Notes under the pieces: model-generated
What the model was told of the DNA's origin: nothing
The model's database searches: none
The model's input: the letters and a program-made list of their open reading frames with translations, nothing else
In this document: positions 54,236-64,000 of the stretch, piece by piece
Position numbering within the stretch: the first letter of the stretch is position 1
Layout of the letters: every line of letters begins with the position of its first letter
Translations under genes and position numbers: made by a program
NCBI GenBank assembly: GCA_031769625.1
Contig: JAUIMM010000534.1
Location: 7,766,001-7,830,000, forward strand
Reading direction: 5' to 3'
DNA length: 64,000 nucleotides
Source of the DNA: Taudactylus pleione
Lineage: Eukaryota; Chordata; Amphibia; Anura; Myobatrachidae

Positions 54236-54246
54236 AAAGAAGGGGT
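54236..54246 (+). other. Polypurine tract before the 3' LTR
   Basis: AAAGAAGGGGT immediately precedes the LTR start at 54250, as expected for plus-strand priming. Confidence 0.7.
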
Positions 54247-54249
54247 TAC

Positions 54250-54940
54250 TGCCACGACCAGGTCTGTGTGTGTCTGGGGCCAGCGAGCCTTACCTGTTCA
54301 GACGCTGTGGTGGGGTCCCTCTGGTGGGGAGCGCGGGCATCTGGATGTCAGCGCTGCATACTTCAGGGTCACACAGACACCGGGTTCTGAATGCAGGTGT
54401 CAGTTTGGGTCACTTTAGGTAGTGCTGCAGTGGGGGCCGCCATCTTGGATTTCACCAGGTGACTCATTTCAGCCAATCCAGCTAGAGTATTATTAGGAAT
54501 CCTAGCAACCATGCGCTTCCTTTAATATTTAAGGGCTGCTGAGCCATCCTTTCTTTGCCAGTGCAACGTTAATGCCAGTGCAACCTGTGTACTAGTTCTC
54601 TGTGCTCCCTGTTCCTAGCTATTATCCACAGCCCCTGCTTTCTCCAGACTCCAGCTACTCTTGTCAGACATCTGTGAGACAGCAGTGCTTCTCCAGGCTA
54701 CCACCCCTATGGGGACTGCTGCTAACATCCGAACAGTCTGCACTTCTCCCCAGTCGTCCAGTTACCAGTCGGCAGTACTCAGCATATCTGTCGGGTTTTC
54801 CCCCATCTGGGCTACCACCTGCCAGCAAGCCACTCATGAATCATACCCCTCTGAAACCTGCATCCTTCCAGTACCGTCAATCTGCCCTAAATACCTCTCC
54901 TATTTCCACTCCGGGTCCAAGTCCTAATCCTCCCATGACA
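54250..54940 (+). repeat. 3' LTR
   Basis: Begins TGCCACGACCAGG and ends CCTCCCATGACA, 691 bp. It contains a TATA-like TTTAATATTTAAGGG at 54521-54535. Many substitutions and small indels against the 5' LTR show the insertion is not recent. Confidence 0.9.
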
Positions 54941-55240
54941 CTTATGATGCGGCTTTGAGAGCCGATGGTGTAGCTTGAGAGCTGATGGTGTGGCTTGAGA
55001 GCCGGTACACAAGTTTGTGTACTACGATACAGCTTTGAGAGCCGTTGATGTGGTTTTAGAGCTGGTACACAAGTTTGTGTACTGGTGATGCGGTTTTGAG
55101 AGCCGATGGCAGTACGGAAGTTGCTGGTGCGGCTGGGAAGCTGATGCAGTGACAGGTGAGCCGGTGACAGCACGGAAGCTGCTGGTGCAGCTAGGGAGCC
55201 GACAGATAAGCTTGGGAGCCAGTGACAAGGTAGTACACTA
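54941..55240. repeat. Minisatellite, about 60 bp unit, right part
   Basis: Continues the array of 48976-49329 after the gypsy element. Includes GATGCGGCTTTGAGAGCC, AGCCGGTACACAAG and later, more diverged GGAAGCTGCTGGTGCAGC units. Confidence 0.85.
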
Positions 55241-56220
55241 CAACAAGGAGACACAGAATGCTGACCATTCTGCTGAGCCAAGAGAACTCATAGGAACGCT
55301 ATAGTCGGCGAGGCGGAAAAAGGCCAGTGTGTAGAAATAGAAGGAGGAACCAATCATGCCGTGCTGTGGGTAACACATGACCTCCTGAGGTGTGCAGATT
55401 GCCTAGCAACTGAGGGAACGGGAACAACAGCGTCATGAGATGGTAAACTGCTAGAGGGAGACAAGTCATGACCGCGACTTGTAACAGATTGGCTGAGAGA
55501 GGTCTGATTCTCAGCCAATCAATAGAAACTGTCCGCTGATTGCCTGAGAGAGGTCTGATCAGTGCTAAGATGCAGGAAACCAGATGGTTCCTGTCATCCT
55601 TCCCTGCATACAAAAATGTGTTTTGCTCTTACTCCTAACACTGACTAAGGCCCTGCATGTTCTATGTACGTATTTTAAAGGGCAATAGTCTGATCCTTTC
55701 ATTATCCAGTTTTTGACCTGCTTTTATACCTTTTTAACTGAGATCATTATTTTTATTGATAATTTCCCAGAATTCTGACACTGTGTTACTAGGAATCTGT
55801 GAATACTGGTAAATTAGGGAAATTATGTTTCCTTGCCTTCCCCCATGGCAGCATTTGCTAATGGGTTTACCCCTCCCTTAGGGCCACATCAATGCAGAAA
55901 AGAAAAACATCTCCAGAATAAAAATAAGACCATATCATGTTCCTTCAAATATCTTCTGAGGTCTCTGTGGGCACCAAACACCCAAAACATACGGAGCAAC
56001 AAACAACTTGTGGAAACAGGGAGGAATGACAGGCATATTGCCTGTCATTCCCATTAACACTTTAAAATATGTCTAAATGTTGTGCTGGAACAATACACAA
56101 CTGTGATGTGTGGGAAGACATCATTGATATAGACTGAAGCCTCATCTCCCATTATTGTAAGATCTCCAGTTCTTTATTTTTTTTATTACTGATAATTTAC
56201 TTATTTACTGTTGTTGACAC
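55241..56220. other. Unassigned repeat-like stretch
   Basis: Short local inverted words (GGCTGAGAGAGGTCTGATTC repeated at 55490 and 55540; GACAGGCATATTGCCTGTC hairpin at 56029-56047). No exon or protein relic recognised. Confidence 0.35.
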
Positions 56221-56960
56221 TTATGCATATCTATATATCTAGATCAGGCGCAATAAAGAATGTAATTAAAAAAACAGATACCTGCAATACCTTCTGATGA
56301 AACCGTTATAAGATTACAACTGAGAAACGTGTTAAGGAACTCCTTGCAGGCTTGTCCACTATCGTTATTTACTCAGGTGACATCAACCAGGGCTCTGTGG
56401 ATACAAGTATTTGAATCCTCCACTCCAGTGTAAGCTGCGTCTCCTTCCCCTAAACCAGCCGATGACGTGTTGCTCCCGCTGACTCCGCTCCATCACAACA
56501 TCAGGTGGATGCTCTCTACATCTCACGGGGAACGTAATTCACTGGGGTACTGCCCTCCCACCGTCGCTACTCCGAGATTAGAACTGGGGACTGAGATCTG
56601 CAGTGGTGGTGAGGTGTATTTACGGTGGGGAGGTTGAGCATAACACCAGTATTTGGGATCACTGATGATGGCATTTGTTTGGAAAATCTACCTGTCCCAT
56701 TTGAAAGTGGATTCCCTTACTACACTGGATTTCTAAAGTCATAGTGTACTGCATATGCATTTTTTATGAGGATATTTGCTTTTCCTTATATATATCCTCT
56801 ATATATATTTTTTTTTTATTAAATCTTCGGCCATATCAAGTGGTTTTAATATTGTAATAAGGGTGTAATGTATGTTTTGTTAAATATGCCTTATTAAATG
56901 AATTTGTAATTTGTTATTTAGTGCTCCCTTCTGTGCTTTTATGTGTTTACTTATGCATAC
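56220..56960. repeat. Probable PLE-derived repeat with hammerhead-like motif
   Basis: At 56296-56335 the plus strand has CTGATGA, a possible imperfect stem CCGTT/AACTG, and GAAACGTG. The rest is AT-rich with TAGTGCTCCCTTCTGTG near its end (56921). No coding relic was seen, so assignment to PLE rests only on this motif. Confidence 0.35.
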
Positions 56961-57637
56961 CAGTGATTGGTTTGTTCTTGGTGTATCATCATCATGGATT
57001 ATACTCACTGTTTAGTAATCGACACTGCATTATATATCTGTGTTTTAAGTTTTTCGTATTCCATACACCTTCCAGTAAGGAGCAGTTGGGAAAGAAAGTA
57101 AAATGTCACCTCTTTGTTGTCATGCAATTAGTGAGGTATAGCTGTGCTGTAATACTCGGTAAATGGACTTCTTAGTGATATTTACTTGTAACTGGAGTAA
57201 TGTCTAACCGCTTTGAATGCTAATTATTTATTTATTTATTGTAAGAAATACTACTCTAGTAGTGAGAAACAGTCCGATAATTCTAATTACTGCCTCACTA
57301 CAGAGTTCTGTGTCTGCTGAGACCAGGCAGTAAAAACATAGGGGTTACGTGATATATTTCCATGGAAACACAACTTTCCTTATTTTCTGCTGCATAAAAC
57401 TTTCCCTGTTAGACACAAAAGCAGTATTGATGATGATAATGATGACAAAATACAGCTTTATTTAACACATTGTACAGCAATGTGGACCAACTCCAGTGCT
57501 CAATGACCCCTAACAGTGCATGTTTTACATAACATCTAGATGGTGTATTCATTACTGGCTGACATGTTTTAAAAGATCCACAGGTGGAGCTAATGCATTG
57601 TATTGTGATGCTGAGGAGATCTGTACTGCACTGTTAT

Positions 57638-57690
57638 GCTGGGTACACACTTGGCGGTATATCGTTCGTCCTATAAACAAGCGATATTAC
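57638..57690 (+). mobile_element. Left end fragment of a GTACACAC-type MITE
   Basis: GCTGGGTACACACTTGGCGG with ATATCGTTCGTCC matches the left ends of 35232 and 13106. No right end was found. Confidence 0.5.
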
Positions 57691-57699
57691 TGGGATGAG

Positions 57700-57810
57700 A
57701 CCAGCTTGCAGGAACTCTGGGATGCGGAGCAGAACCAGTTACACTTGTTTACTGGGATGGGACCAGCTTGCAGGAACGCTGGGGTGCAGAGCAGAACCAG
57801 CTAAGCAGGA
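57700..57810. repeat. Two tandem copies of a roughly 53 bp unit
   Basis: GGGATGAGACCAGCTTGCAG and GGGATGGGACCAGCTTGCAG head two units, each with GAGCAGAACCAG. Confidence 0.7.
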
Positions 57811-58719
57811 TTGCTGAGAAGTGGAGCCAGGGAGTGCTGTAGATAATTACAGCAATGAAAAACACACTGGCAGTTACTGTACCTCTGAAGCTCACAGGAG
57901 AGTACTTAGCAGGTCAGAATGCAACAAAGCACTGGCTGCCGGTGAGTGTTCAGGAAGCTTCCTTTATACCCGTGGCTGTTTAGGGATAGGCAGAGAGATT
58001 CATGTGACTGCTGACCGACTCCCTATTGGAGATTGATCGGTCAGTTGATGCACACTGTCATGGCTGCGCCCATAGCTGGCTTTGAAGGGAACTCCGGCGT
58101 TCAGCACACAGATGCCACACAGAGGAGCCACGGTCACCGCAGACAGTAGGTGACTGCCACCAATAGTGGTATGGTTGTATACACATGAGCCAGCTTGATC
58201 TCTGGGCACTCTGGCTACCCGAATCCACAAGACAGGTGAGACAGCGCACGGCTGGGGAAACCTGGACAGGACCATTTTGGGACATACGGTATGGTACATC
58301 TGATCTGTTAATGCATATTGTGCAAAAGGTTCTGGAATCCAGAAAGGTAAAATAAATAAATAAATATTTTACACACAGAGATGATCACCAAATTACTATA
58401 AGGAGTTGTGAATTTTTAATTGTGTTGTAGTATTGTACCATTTAGGAATGGTGCTCCAAATTATGGGAAAGCCCCTTTAACTGCATGACCATTAATGAAT
58501 GGAAGTTCCTTTGCAGGTTTCTCTAGATAACACATGTTGACAGCTGGAGCATAATAAATTCTCAGAATCATCTTCATCCTCATCTTTTGTTTGGAAGGTA
58601 CCACAAAACTTTGCAGGGCTAGACAATTGGTATAGCAAATGTACTAAATACAGATCATAAAGAAATACAGAACTATCACTTATGTAACATATGTACGTGA
58701 TGAAAGGTAAGTACCCTAT

Positions 58720-58910
58720 CATGAACCCAGCCTAACCCTAACTCTCCCCTCCTGTAGCCTAACTTGAATCCTTCTCCCCCTAGTGCCTAACCCTAACGCT
58801 TCCCCTCGCAGCTTAACCCTAACTCTCCCCATAGTGCCTAACCCTAACCATAATAGTTACAGTCAGGATTCTGGAGCCGGGATTCCGAATGCTGTCGGGA
58901 TATGCAATAA
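58720..58910. repeat. CCTAA-rich interspersed repeat, copy 3
   Basis: CCTAACCCTAAC words spaced by CTCCCC-type linkers, followed by GGAGCCGGGATTCCGAATGC. Same family as 12880-13080 and 15600-15815. Confidence 0.75.
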
Positions 58911-60245
58911 GCAAGGAGAAAGATATAAAAAACACTTACTATAATGCCTACCATGCTGGAATGGAGAGTAATATAAACGCTTAATAATATATAATATACA
59001 TAGCATCTCTGATTAAGTGATCATAAAAATCATGTGTGTCTTAAATAGAGTAATTACAAAGTGATAATGGTTGGGTCGGACTGTGCTCTACTGTATGGGC
59101 AGATAAGACGTGGTGTAGGTGTGTGAAATGTGGGTAGTGTGGGGTTTGTGGGGTGCTGCACCTTCTGAAAAGAAGGGGGGGAAGGTGCGCTCTCTCGGTG
59201 TGATGGTGTGTGGTTGTGGTGGAGTATGGGTGTGGTTGCTGATGGGCTAGGTGTGTTGTGGTGGGGGGATGAAGATGAGATGTGGAAAGGAAGAGGCAGA
59301 CAGAGATGAGGGGGTCAAATCATTTAATGGAGTAGTCACAGTGCTGCTCATGTAGAGTCCCGGGCAGAGGGAGATGGTGTGGTAGTGGAAGTGGGAGAGA
59401 CTGGGGAGGTGGGTGGATCCTTTCAGGGGGCTAATTGCCGTGCGGTTCAATTGAACCATGAGAACAAAATATGAAAAAATGTGTAATAAGTGAAAATTAA
59501 TAAACAAGTGTATAAATAGAAGAATTGATACAGATCCTATTGTGTCTTTAGGGCACAAGAATTAGGCTGCTACACTAATATGGGTTAAAAGTGCTGTAAA
59601 ATACCTAATAAAGTTATGATATGTATTTCTTTACAGTGCGCTGTAGTGAATGTCTTCTTCATTGCTCCTTATTTGTAATCATATGTCACTTTATAACGCT
59701 GTTCCACCTCTGATTCAGTTGCAACATGGTGAGTTTAGTGTCAGCTAAACTATTGTTGATTTGTTTCCAATGAATTCCTAAAAGAAATAACTTTAAAATT
59801 ATCCAAATGTAACGCTTTTAAAGAGCAGCTCTAATGAGCTTCTTATTATCAGTGTGAGAATCGATGTGTAATCTTAAATAATGAATTATATACTGCATAC
59901 ATTAACCCAATGAATACATTATATCAGGACTGTTATTTGATGGACAGATCCCGTACATAAATTATATATCATATTTGACTTGATCATTTGGGTATTTCAT
60001 ACATATTAAGAGGCATTTACCAAGGACACGGAAAGCAATTTGTTTATGTTGCCTAATTGTGTACAGTTGTGTCCATTTTCCTGGGTGAGTGCATGACTAA
60101 CTGTGTCAGTACAGAAGAGTCTGCAGGGGAACAAAATTCCTGTCCGACTGATGGGACAAATGGTGTGAATCAAATTACTTGCTATATGAGGGCTAGCTTC
60201 AGTAATATGACTGGTATTGTGGTGAGTGAGGTACACTACTAGGAG
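58911..60245. other. Unassigned stretch with G/T-rich low complexity
   Basis: 59095-59420 is GTG-rich on the plus strand (GGTGTGG, GGGTGTGG words). The rest is AT-rich. No element ends or exons recognised. Confidence 0.35.
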
Positions 60246-60584
60246 CAGTGGCGTAACTTCATCCCAGACGCCCAGAGGCAAGTTATAATCTGGTGCCCCC
60301 ATCACAGCCGCTGACACTGTAAAGTAGCAATACGCATGCAGACAGGCTATAGATGACGAAGGCAGCAGCTGAAGGTCTGACATGGAGCTCTCCACTAGTG
60401 TATGGGGTGGCTTCTCAGGTGCCGGGAAGGGGTGCCATGTATTGGGCGGCCGTGACGGTACACTCTGGGTACATAGTTACAGCCCTAAGTGGGGTGAATA
60501 TGTTGTGGACAATGGAGGAGGTGCCCTTTTAGGGCTGGAGCCCGGCAGTAGGCGCCTCCATTGTCTCCCATAGTTCTGCCCCTG
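60246..60584. mobile_element. Non-autonomous hAT element
   Basis: Starts CAGTGGCGTAACTTCATCC and ends ATAGTTCTGCCCCTG. ACTAGGAG (60238-60245) and CCTAGGAG (60585-60592) match at 7 of 8. No transposase ORF. Confidence 0.85.
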
Positions 60585-60738
60585 CCTAGGAGTGAATAAA
60601 AAAGAAGTAACTTTACACTTTAGCAAAACCATGTGATCCACAGTCCCAAATTAAGTAAGTAGTGCTGTTCACACTGACCTATTTGGTTTGAATTTTATGC
60701 ACAAAATAAGGAAAGAAAGTCTATTGCGGAGGGACACA

Positions 60739-60914
60739 GGGGTATATTTACTAAAGGGTGGGTATTTAGAAGTGGAGATGTTGCCCATAGCAGCCAATCA
60801 GAGTCTACTTAGCATGTGTCTAGCACCTTCTAGAAGATAATAGCTACAATCTGATTGGTTGCTATGAGCAACATCTCCACTTCTAAAAACCCTGCATTGT
60901 AGTAAAGATACCCC
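60739..60914. mobile_element. MITE of the TTTACTAA family, ACA duplication
   Basis: Ends GGGGTATATTTACTAAAG and TAGTAAAGATACCCC. ACA is at 60736-60738 and 60915-60917. The arms carry AGAAGTGGAGATGTTGCCCA and its complement. Confidence 0.87.
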
Positions 60915-61229
60915 ACAGATTTGTATCATTAAACATTACTTTTATATGTTTTAATGAAAGTTTGACGTCTAAATCAATGTATTATCAGAAGACCTTGTTC
61001 AGCAAAATGTTATACAGATGAACATATATAAATAAATGACAAAAATGTGCAAAGAAATAAAGTTGTAAAAACTAAAATATTAAGTGGTTTTAAAACCTTG
61101 TGTGTTGTCCAGCGGTGGTTCCTTACCTGTCTGGCCGGAGAACCTGTAATTGTGCACATTTCCCTACGGCAGAGTGCAGAGGAGAAGCCAGGCAACACCC
61201 ACGGAGCTGCTGATAGAACCGGCTCCACC

Positions 61230-61740
61230 ACACAGGATAAAGGTAAGAGCTGGATGAGGGGAGGCAGATACATTTGGGGAGTGGGGGCTGATGGCACTAC
61301 TATGGGAGGGGCAGACAAAGACATATGGGGAGTAGGGGCTCAGGGAGCTAATGATACTGCTATGGGGGAGGGGGAGATATATACATATGGGTAGTGGGGG
61401 CTGATGGCACTGCTGTGGGAGGGGGAGACAAATACATGGGGAGTAGCAGCTCAGGGAACTGATGATACTGCTATGGGGGAGGGGGAGGCAGATACATATG
61501 GGGATTGGGGGATGATGGCACTGTTATGGGAGGGGGAGACAAAGACATGGGAAGTAGGGACTCAGGGAGCTGATTATACTGCTATGGAGGGAAGGAGGAG
61601 GCAGATATATGTGGGGGCTGATGACCCGTTATGGGGGGATGCAAAGACAAGGGTGTGTGGGATCTCAGGGCTGAGGACACTGCTATTGGGGGGAGGGCAG
61701 AAGGCAGAAACACATGGGGAGTGTTTATGACACTGATTTG
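61230..61740. repeat. Minisatellite, alternating about 60 bp units
   Basis: Units contain CTGATGGCACTGCTATGGGA and GGGGGAGACAAATACATGGGG or GGCAGATACATATGGGG. It starts just after CAGGATAAAGGTAAGAGC (61230-61247). Plus-strand ORFs rich in Gly/Glu/Trp are repeat artefacts. Confidence 0.85.
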
Positions 61741-62268
61741 GGGGAAGGGGAAGAGATTTTGGGAGTGGGACCCAGGGGGATAGGACACTGCTCAGGTGGA
61801 CCATCTTCCACATTGACAATAAGGGACCCATCTGCGACAGTCTTCCAGCATCGGGATTTGAACCGCTGGCCATAGGGTCATTTATACTGATTCCCAATAT
61901 GGGCAGCAGTCTCTCTTGTGTACTATATGGTGGCTGTGTCATATCATTGTTCTGGGAAGCATATATGACCATTTACATTTTATTCCCGTGAATGGGTGGG
62001 TAGGGGCCCCATTGCATTGCTTTGCCCAGGGCCCACACTGCTGTTAAGACAGCCCTGCCCAGATGATGGGTAATGTGGAGAAAGTTGTTGGCTTTAGCTC
62101 CAATATCCTCTCAGCCTTTTTTTCTACTATAACCAGTTTACAAGGCCAAATTGGTATTGACATACACATTTTAGCTGTTCTACAGATACACAGGAACTTG
62201 GCTTGTAAGGTAGTTCTATCACATGTGACTTTAATTGCCATTAGCAAGTACCAACTGCCAGGCTCACA

Positions 62269-62436
62269 GGGGTATATTTACCAAAGTGCCGGTTTTTAGA
62301 AGTTGAGATGTTGCCCATAACAACCAATCAGATTCTAGCTATTATCTTATAGAAGGTGTTAGATACATTTGAAGTAGAATCTGATTGGCTGCTATGGACA
62401 ACTTCTAAAAACCTGCACGTTAGTAAATACACCTCA
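62269..62436. mobile_element. MITE of the TTTACTAA family, ACA duplication
   Basis: Ends GGGGTATATTTACCAAAG and GTTAGTAAATACACCTC. ACA is at 62266-62268 and 62437-62439. The arms match 60739-60914. Confidence 0.85.
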
Positions 62437-62745
62437 CATATTTTACACAGACCTTTTAAACCATGTATTTCACTGTGAACAAAACAACAAATAATAGAGA
62501 GAACTCCAGTCCCTTAAAACTTTTTACTGTCCCCAGAGATACCTACCATTCAGGCAATGCTCAGCTTCAGAATTTTTATATTTTTAAAATTTAAAGTGAG
62601 CATAACTGAAGGCATGATGTGAGGACACAGAGGAGAGAAAAGCAGCATTAAGATCTGACTGCTTCATTCAAGTGCAATGCGATACCCTCCCCCAGCTCCA
62701 AAACGCTCTTTAGGGGTTGATAGCAAAACAAATTTAGAACTTTGG

Positions 62746-63055
62746 GCCTGATTCAAAGCCACACACTAAGCCGATATGAGCGCAGTTGGCCAATGCTTTG
62801 AGTTCTGCACATGCAACTTTATTGGTTATGCACCAAGGTGCAGAACAAATTTGACCACAGGCAGTGTGGTTTGTAGTAGTGGGCATTCCTGAGAGTTAAT
62901 GGGAAGGGCTAGGCAGACATGGGAATGTCACTGACAGTGGCTGCACCTAAAGATGCACAGCTGTTCACACAGAACACCATACTCAGATGGAGAAACAGCT
63001 TCTGCCCTAGGGTTGGTGCAAATTTTGATTGTGCGTTCGATGGTGTGTCTACAGA
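62746..63055. mobile_element. CCTGATTCA-family MITE, truncated on the right
   Basis: Left end GGGCCTGATTCAAAGCC with GCAGTTGGCCAATGC interior. No right terminal repeat before the next repeat starts at about 63068. Confidence 0.5.
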
Positions 63056-63067
63056 TGCACCAAGACC

Positions 63068-64000
63068 AGGGCCAAAACTAGGATTTTTGTCACTTGGGGC
63101 AAGGCAGTAATTCCGCCCCCCCTTCCATGTGTCTCTGCAGCAGTCTGTGCCCCACCTTCCCATATCAGGATCTTCTCCTTGCTCCTTCTTTAGACGTGCA
63201 GCGGTGCCAGGATCCTCACACATTGTTCTTTAGCATGTGATGTCACCTTCCTCAGCCAGTACCCAGTCCCCATAATCAAACTCAGCCAGTCCCCAGCAAC
63301 TATCTCAGCTAGCACCCAGTCCCATCACCTTACTCAGCCAGTCCCATCAACTTCCCCATCCAGCACCTAGCCCCTCACCACTGCAGCCAGCTCCCATCAC
63401 CTCTCTCAGCCAGCCCCCATCACCTTCCCCAGCCAGCCCCCAGTCCCTATCACCTTTCTCGGCCAGCCCCATTACCTCCCTCATCCAGCACCCATTACCT
63501 TCCTCAGCCAGTCATCAACTACCTCAGCCAGCCATCACCTTCCTCAGCTAGCCCCCAGCCCCTTCCTCAGCCAGCCCCAACACCTGACATGCCGCAGCCT
63601 TTCCCCATCACCTACCTCAGCCTCCATCACCTTCCTCAGCCAGCCCCCAGCCCCTTCCTTAGCCAACCCCCAGCTCCATCACCTGACCTTCCTCAGCCAG
63701 CCCCATCACCTACCTCAGCCAGCCCCATCACCTTTCTCAGACAGTCCCCATCACCTTCATCAGCCAGTCCCATCACCTTCCTCAGACAGCTGCCATCACC
63801 TTCCTCAGCCAGCTCCCATCACCTTCCTCAGCCAGCCCCCATCACCTTCCCCAGCCAGCCCCCATCACCTTCCTCAGCCAGCCTCCAGCCCCTCACCACC
63901 GCAGTACAGGTGGAGACAGCGTGCGGCGACGTGACCTATGACATCACACTGCCGCGTCATCAACTGCCCTAGCCGTCACCGAACCTGCAAGAGCCCAGTG
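63068..64000. repeat. hAT-like end followed by a CCAGCCCCATCACCTTCCTCAG minisatellite
   Basis: CAGGGCCAAAACTAGGATTT resembles a hAT end. From 63240 to about 63900 the sequence is a degenerate array built on CACCTTCCTCAGCCAGCCCC (about 26-30 bp units). The right end is outside the window. The proline/serine-rich ORF at 63589-63972 is the repeat read in one frame. Confidence 0.75.

Larger units (their letters stand above)
49330..54940 (+). mobile_element. Ty3/gypsy chromovirus-type LTR retrotransposon (dead)
   Basis: 5' LTR at 49330-49995 (truncated) and 3' LTR at 54250-54940, with gag, protease, RT, RNase H, integrase and chromodomain pieces between in gypsy order. The target duplication CTTAT is at 49325-49329 and 54941-54945. 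The element lacks its primer-binding site, part of gag frame continuity, an intact protease and most of the integrase core. A MITE (51239-51783) is nested in the protease region. It encodes no complete protein. Confidence 0.95.

Noticed and set aside
48976..55240. CRISPR-like array of spaced repeats
   Set aside because: Units are contiguous 60 bp minisatellite copies without unique spacers, in a eukaryotic genome.
58720..58910. Interstitial telomere
   Set aside because: CCTAA words are spaced by other sequence, and the same structure recurs twice as an interspersed repeat.
63589..63972. 127-codon Pro/Ser-rich ORF
   Set aside because: It is the CACCTTCCTCAGCC array read in one frame.

Overview
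The window looks like a piece of a large, transposon-rich vertebrate genome, most likely an amphibian and probably a frog. This rests on one host gene with clear vertebrate protein similarity, on Penelope-like elements with a GIY-YIG endonuclease, a DIRS-type element, a Ty3/gypsy chromovirus, and many hAT and PIF/Harbinger-type MITEs with readable target-site duplications. The species was not identified, and no bacterial or viral genome structure is present.

Host gene. I recognise the 5' two thirds of DNAAF3 (dynein axonemal assembly factor 3) on the minus strand, as seven coding exons: 39898-39823, 36602-36463, 35025-34932, 27694-27537, 15442-15266, 13620-13498 and 12580-12458. A probable non-coding first exon ends at 40027. 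The exons sum to 891 nt (297 codons), all junctions keep one open frame, and all have GT/AG borders. The remaining 3' exons must lie left of base 1. Upstream, at 40298-40311, is a perfect match to the RFX X-box consensus, as expected for a motile-cilium gene. One more exon-like open segment (47713-47820, +) is not identified.

Layout. 1-8082: a giant inverted repeat (arms of about 3.2-4.1 kb) whose loop holds a decayed Penelope-like element (PLE). 8.1-12.4 kb: MITEs and a 1.2 kb hAT. 12.4-40.0 kb: DNAAF3 exons with introns full of transposons, including a DIRS relic (20.6-22.95 kb), a second PLE with long inverted terminal repeats (29.0-32.7 kb) that contains two 5S rRNA-like sequences, a 723 bp MITE carrying a TG/TC minisatellite, and a 1.7 kb foldback element. 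40.0-40.3 kb: promoter. 40.3-49.3 kb: MITEs, a gypsy RNase H scrap, nested hAT/Harbinger elements and a GC-rich minisatellite. 49.3-54.9 kb: a dead chromodomain gypsy element, with target-site duplication CTTAT, inserted inside a minisatellite. 55-64 kb: old repeats, MITEs, hATs and two more minisatellites.

I did not find an undescribed multi-gene system. The most informative material is the comparison of the two arms of the giant palindrome: one-arm MITE insertion, repeat-mediated length change and two micro-inversions. Next come the hammerhead-like motifs near PLE sequence, and DNAAF3 itself, which is hard to see because its exons are short and scattered.
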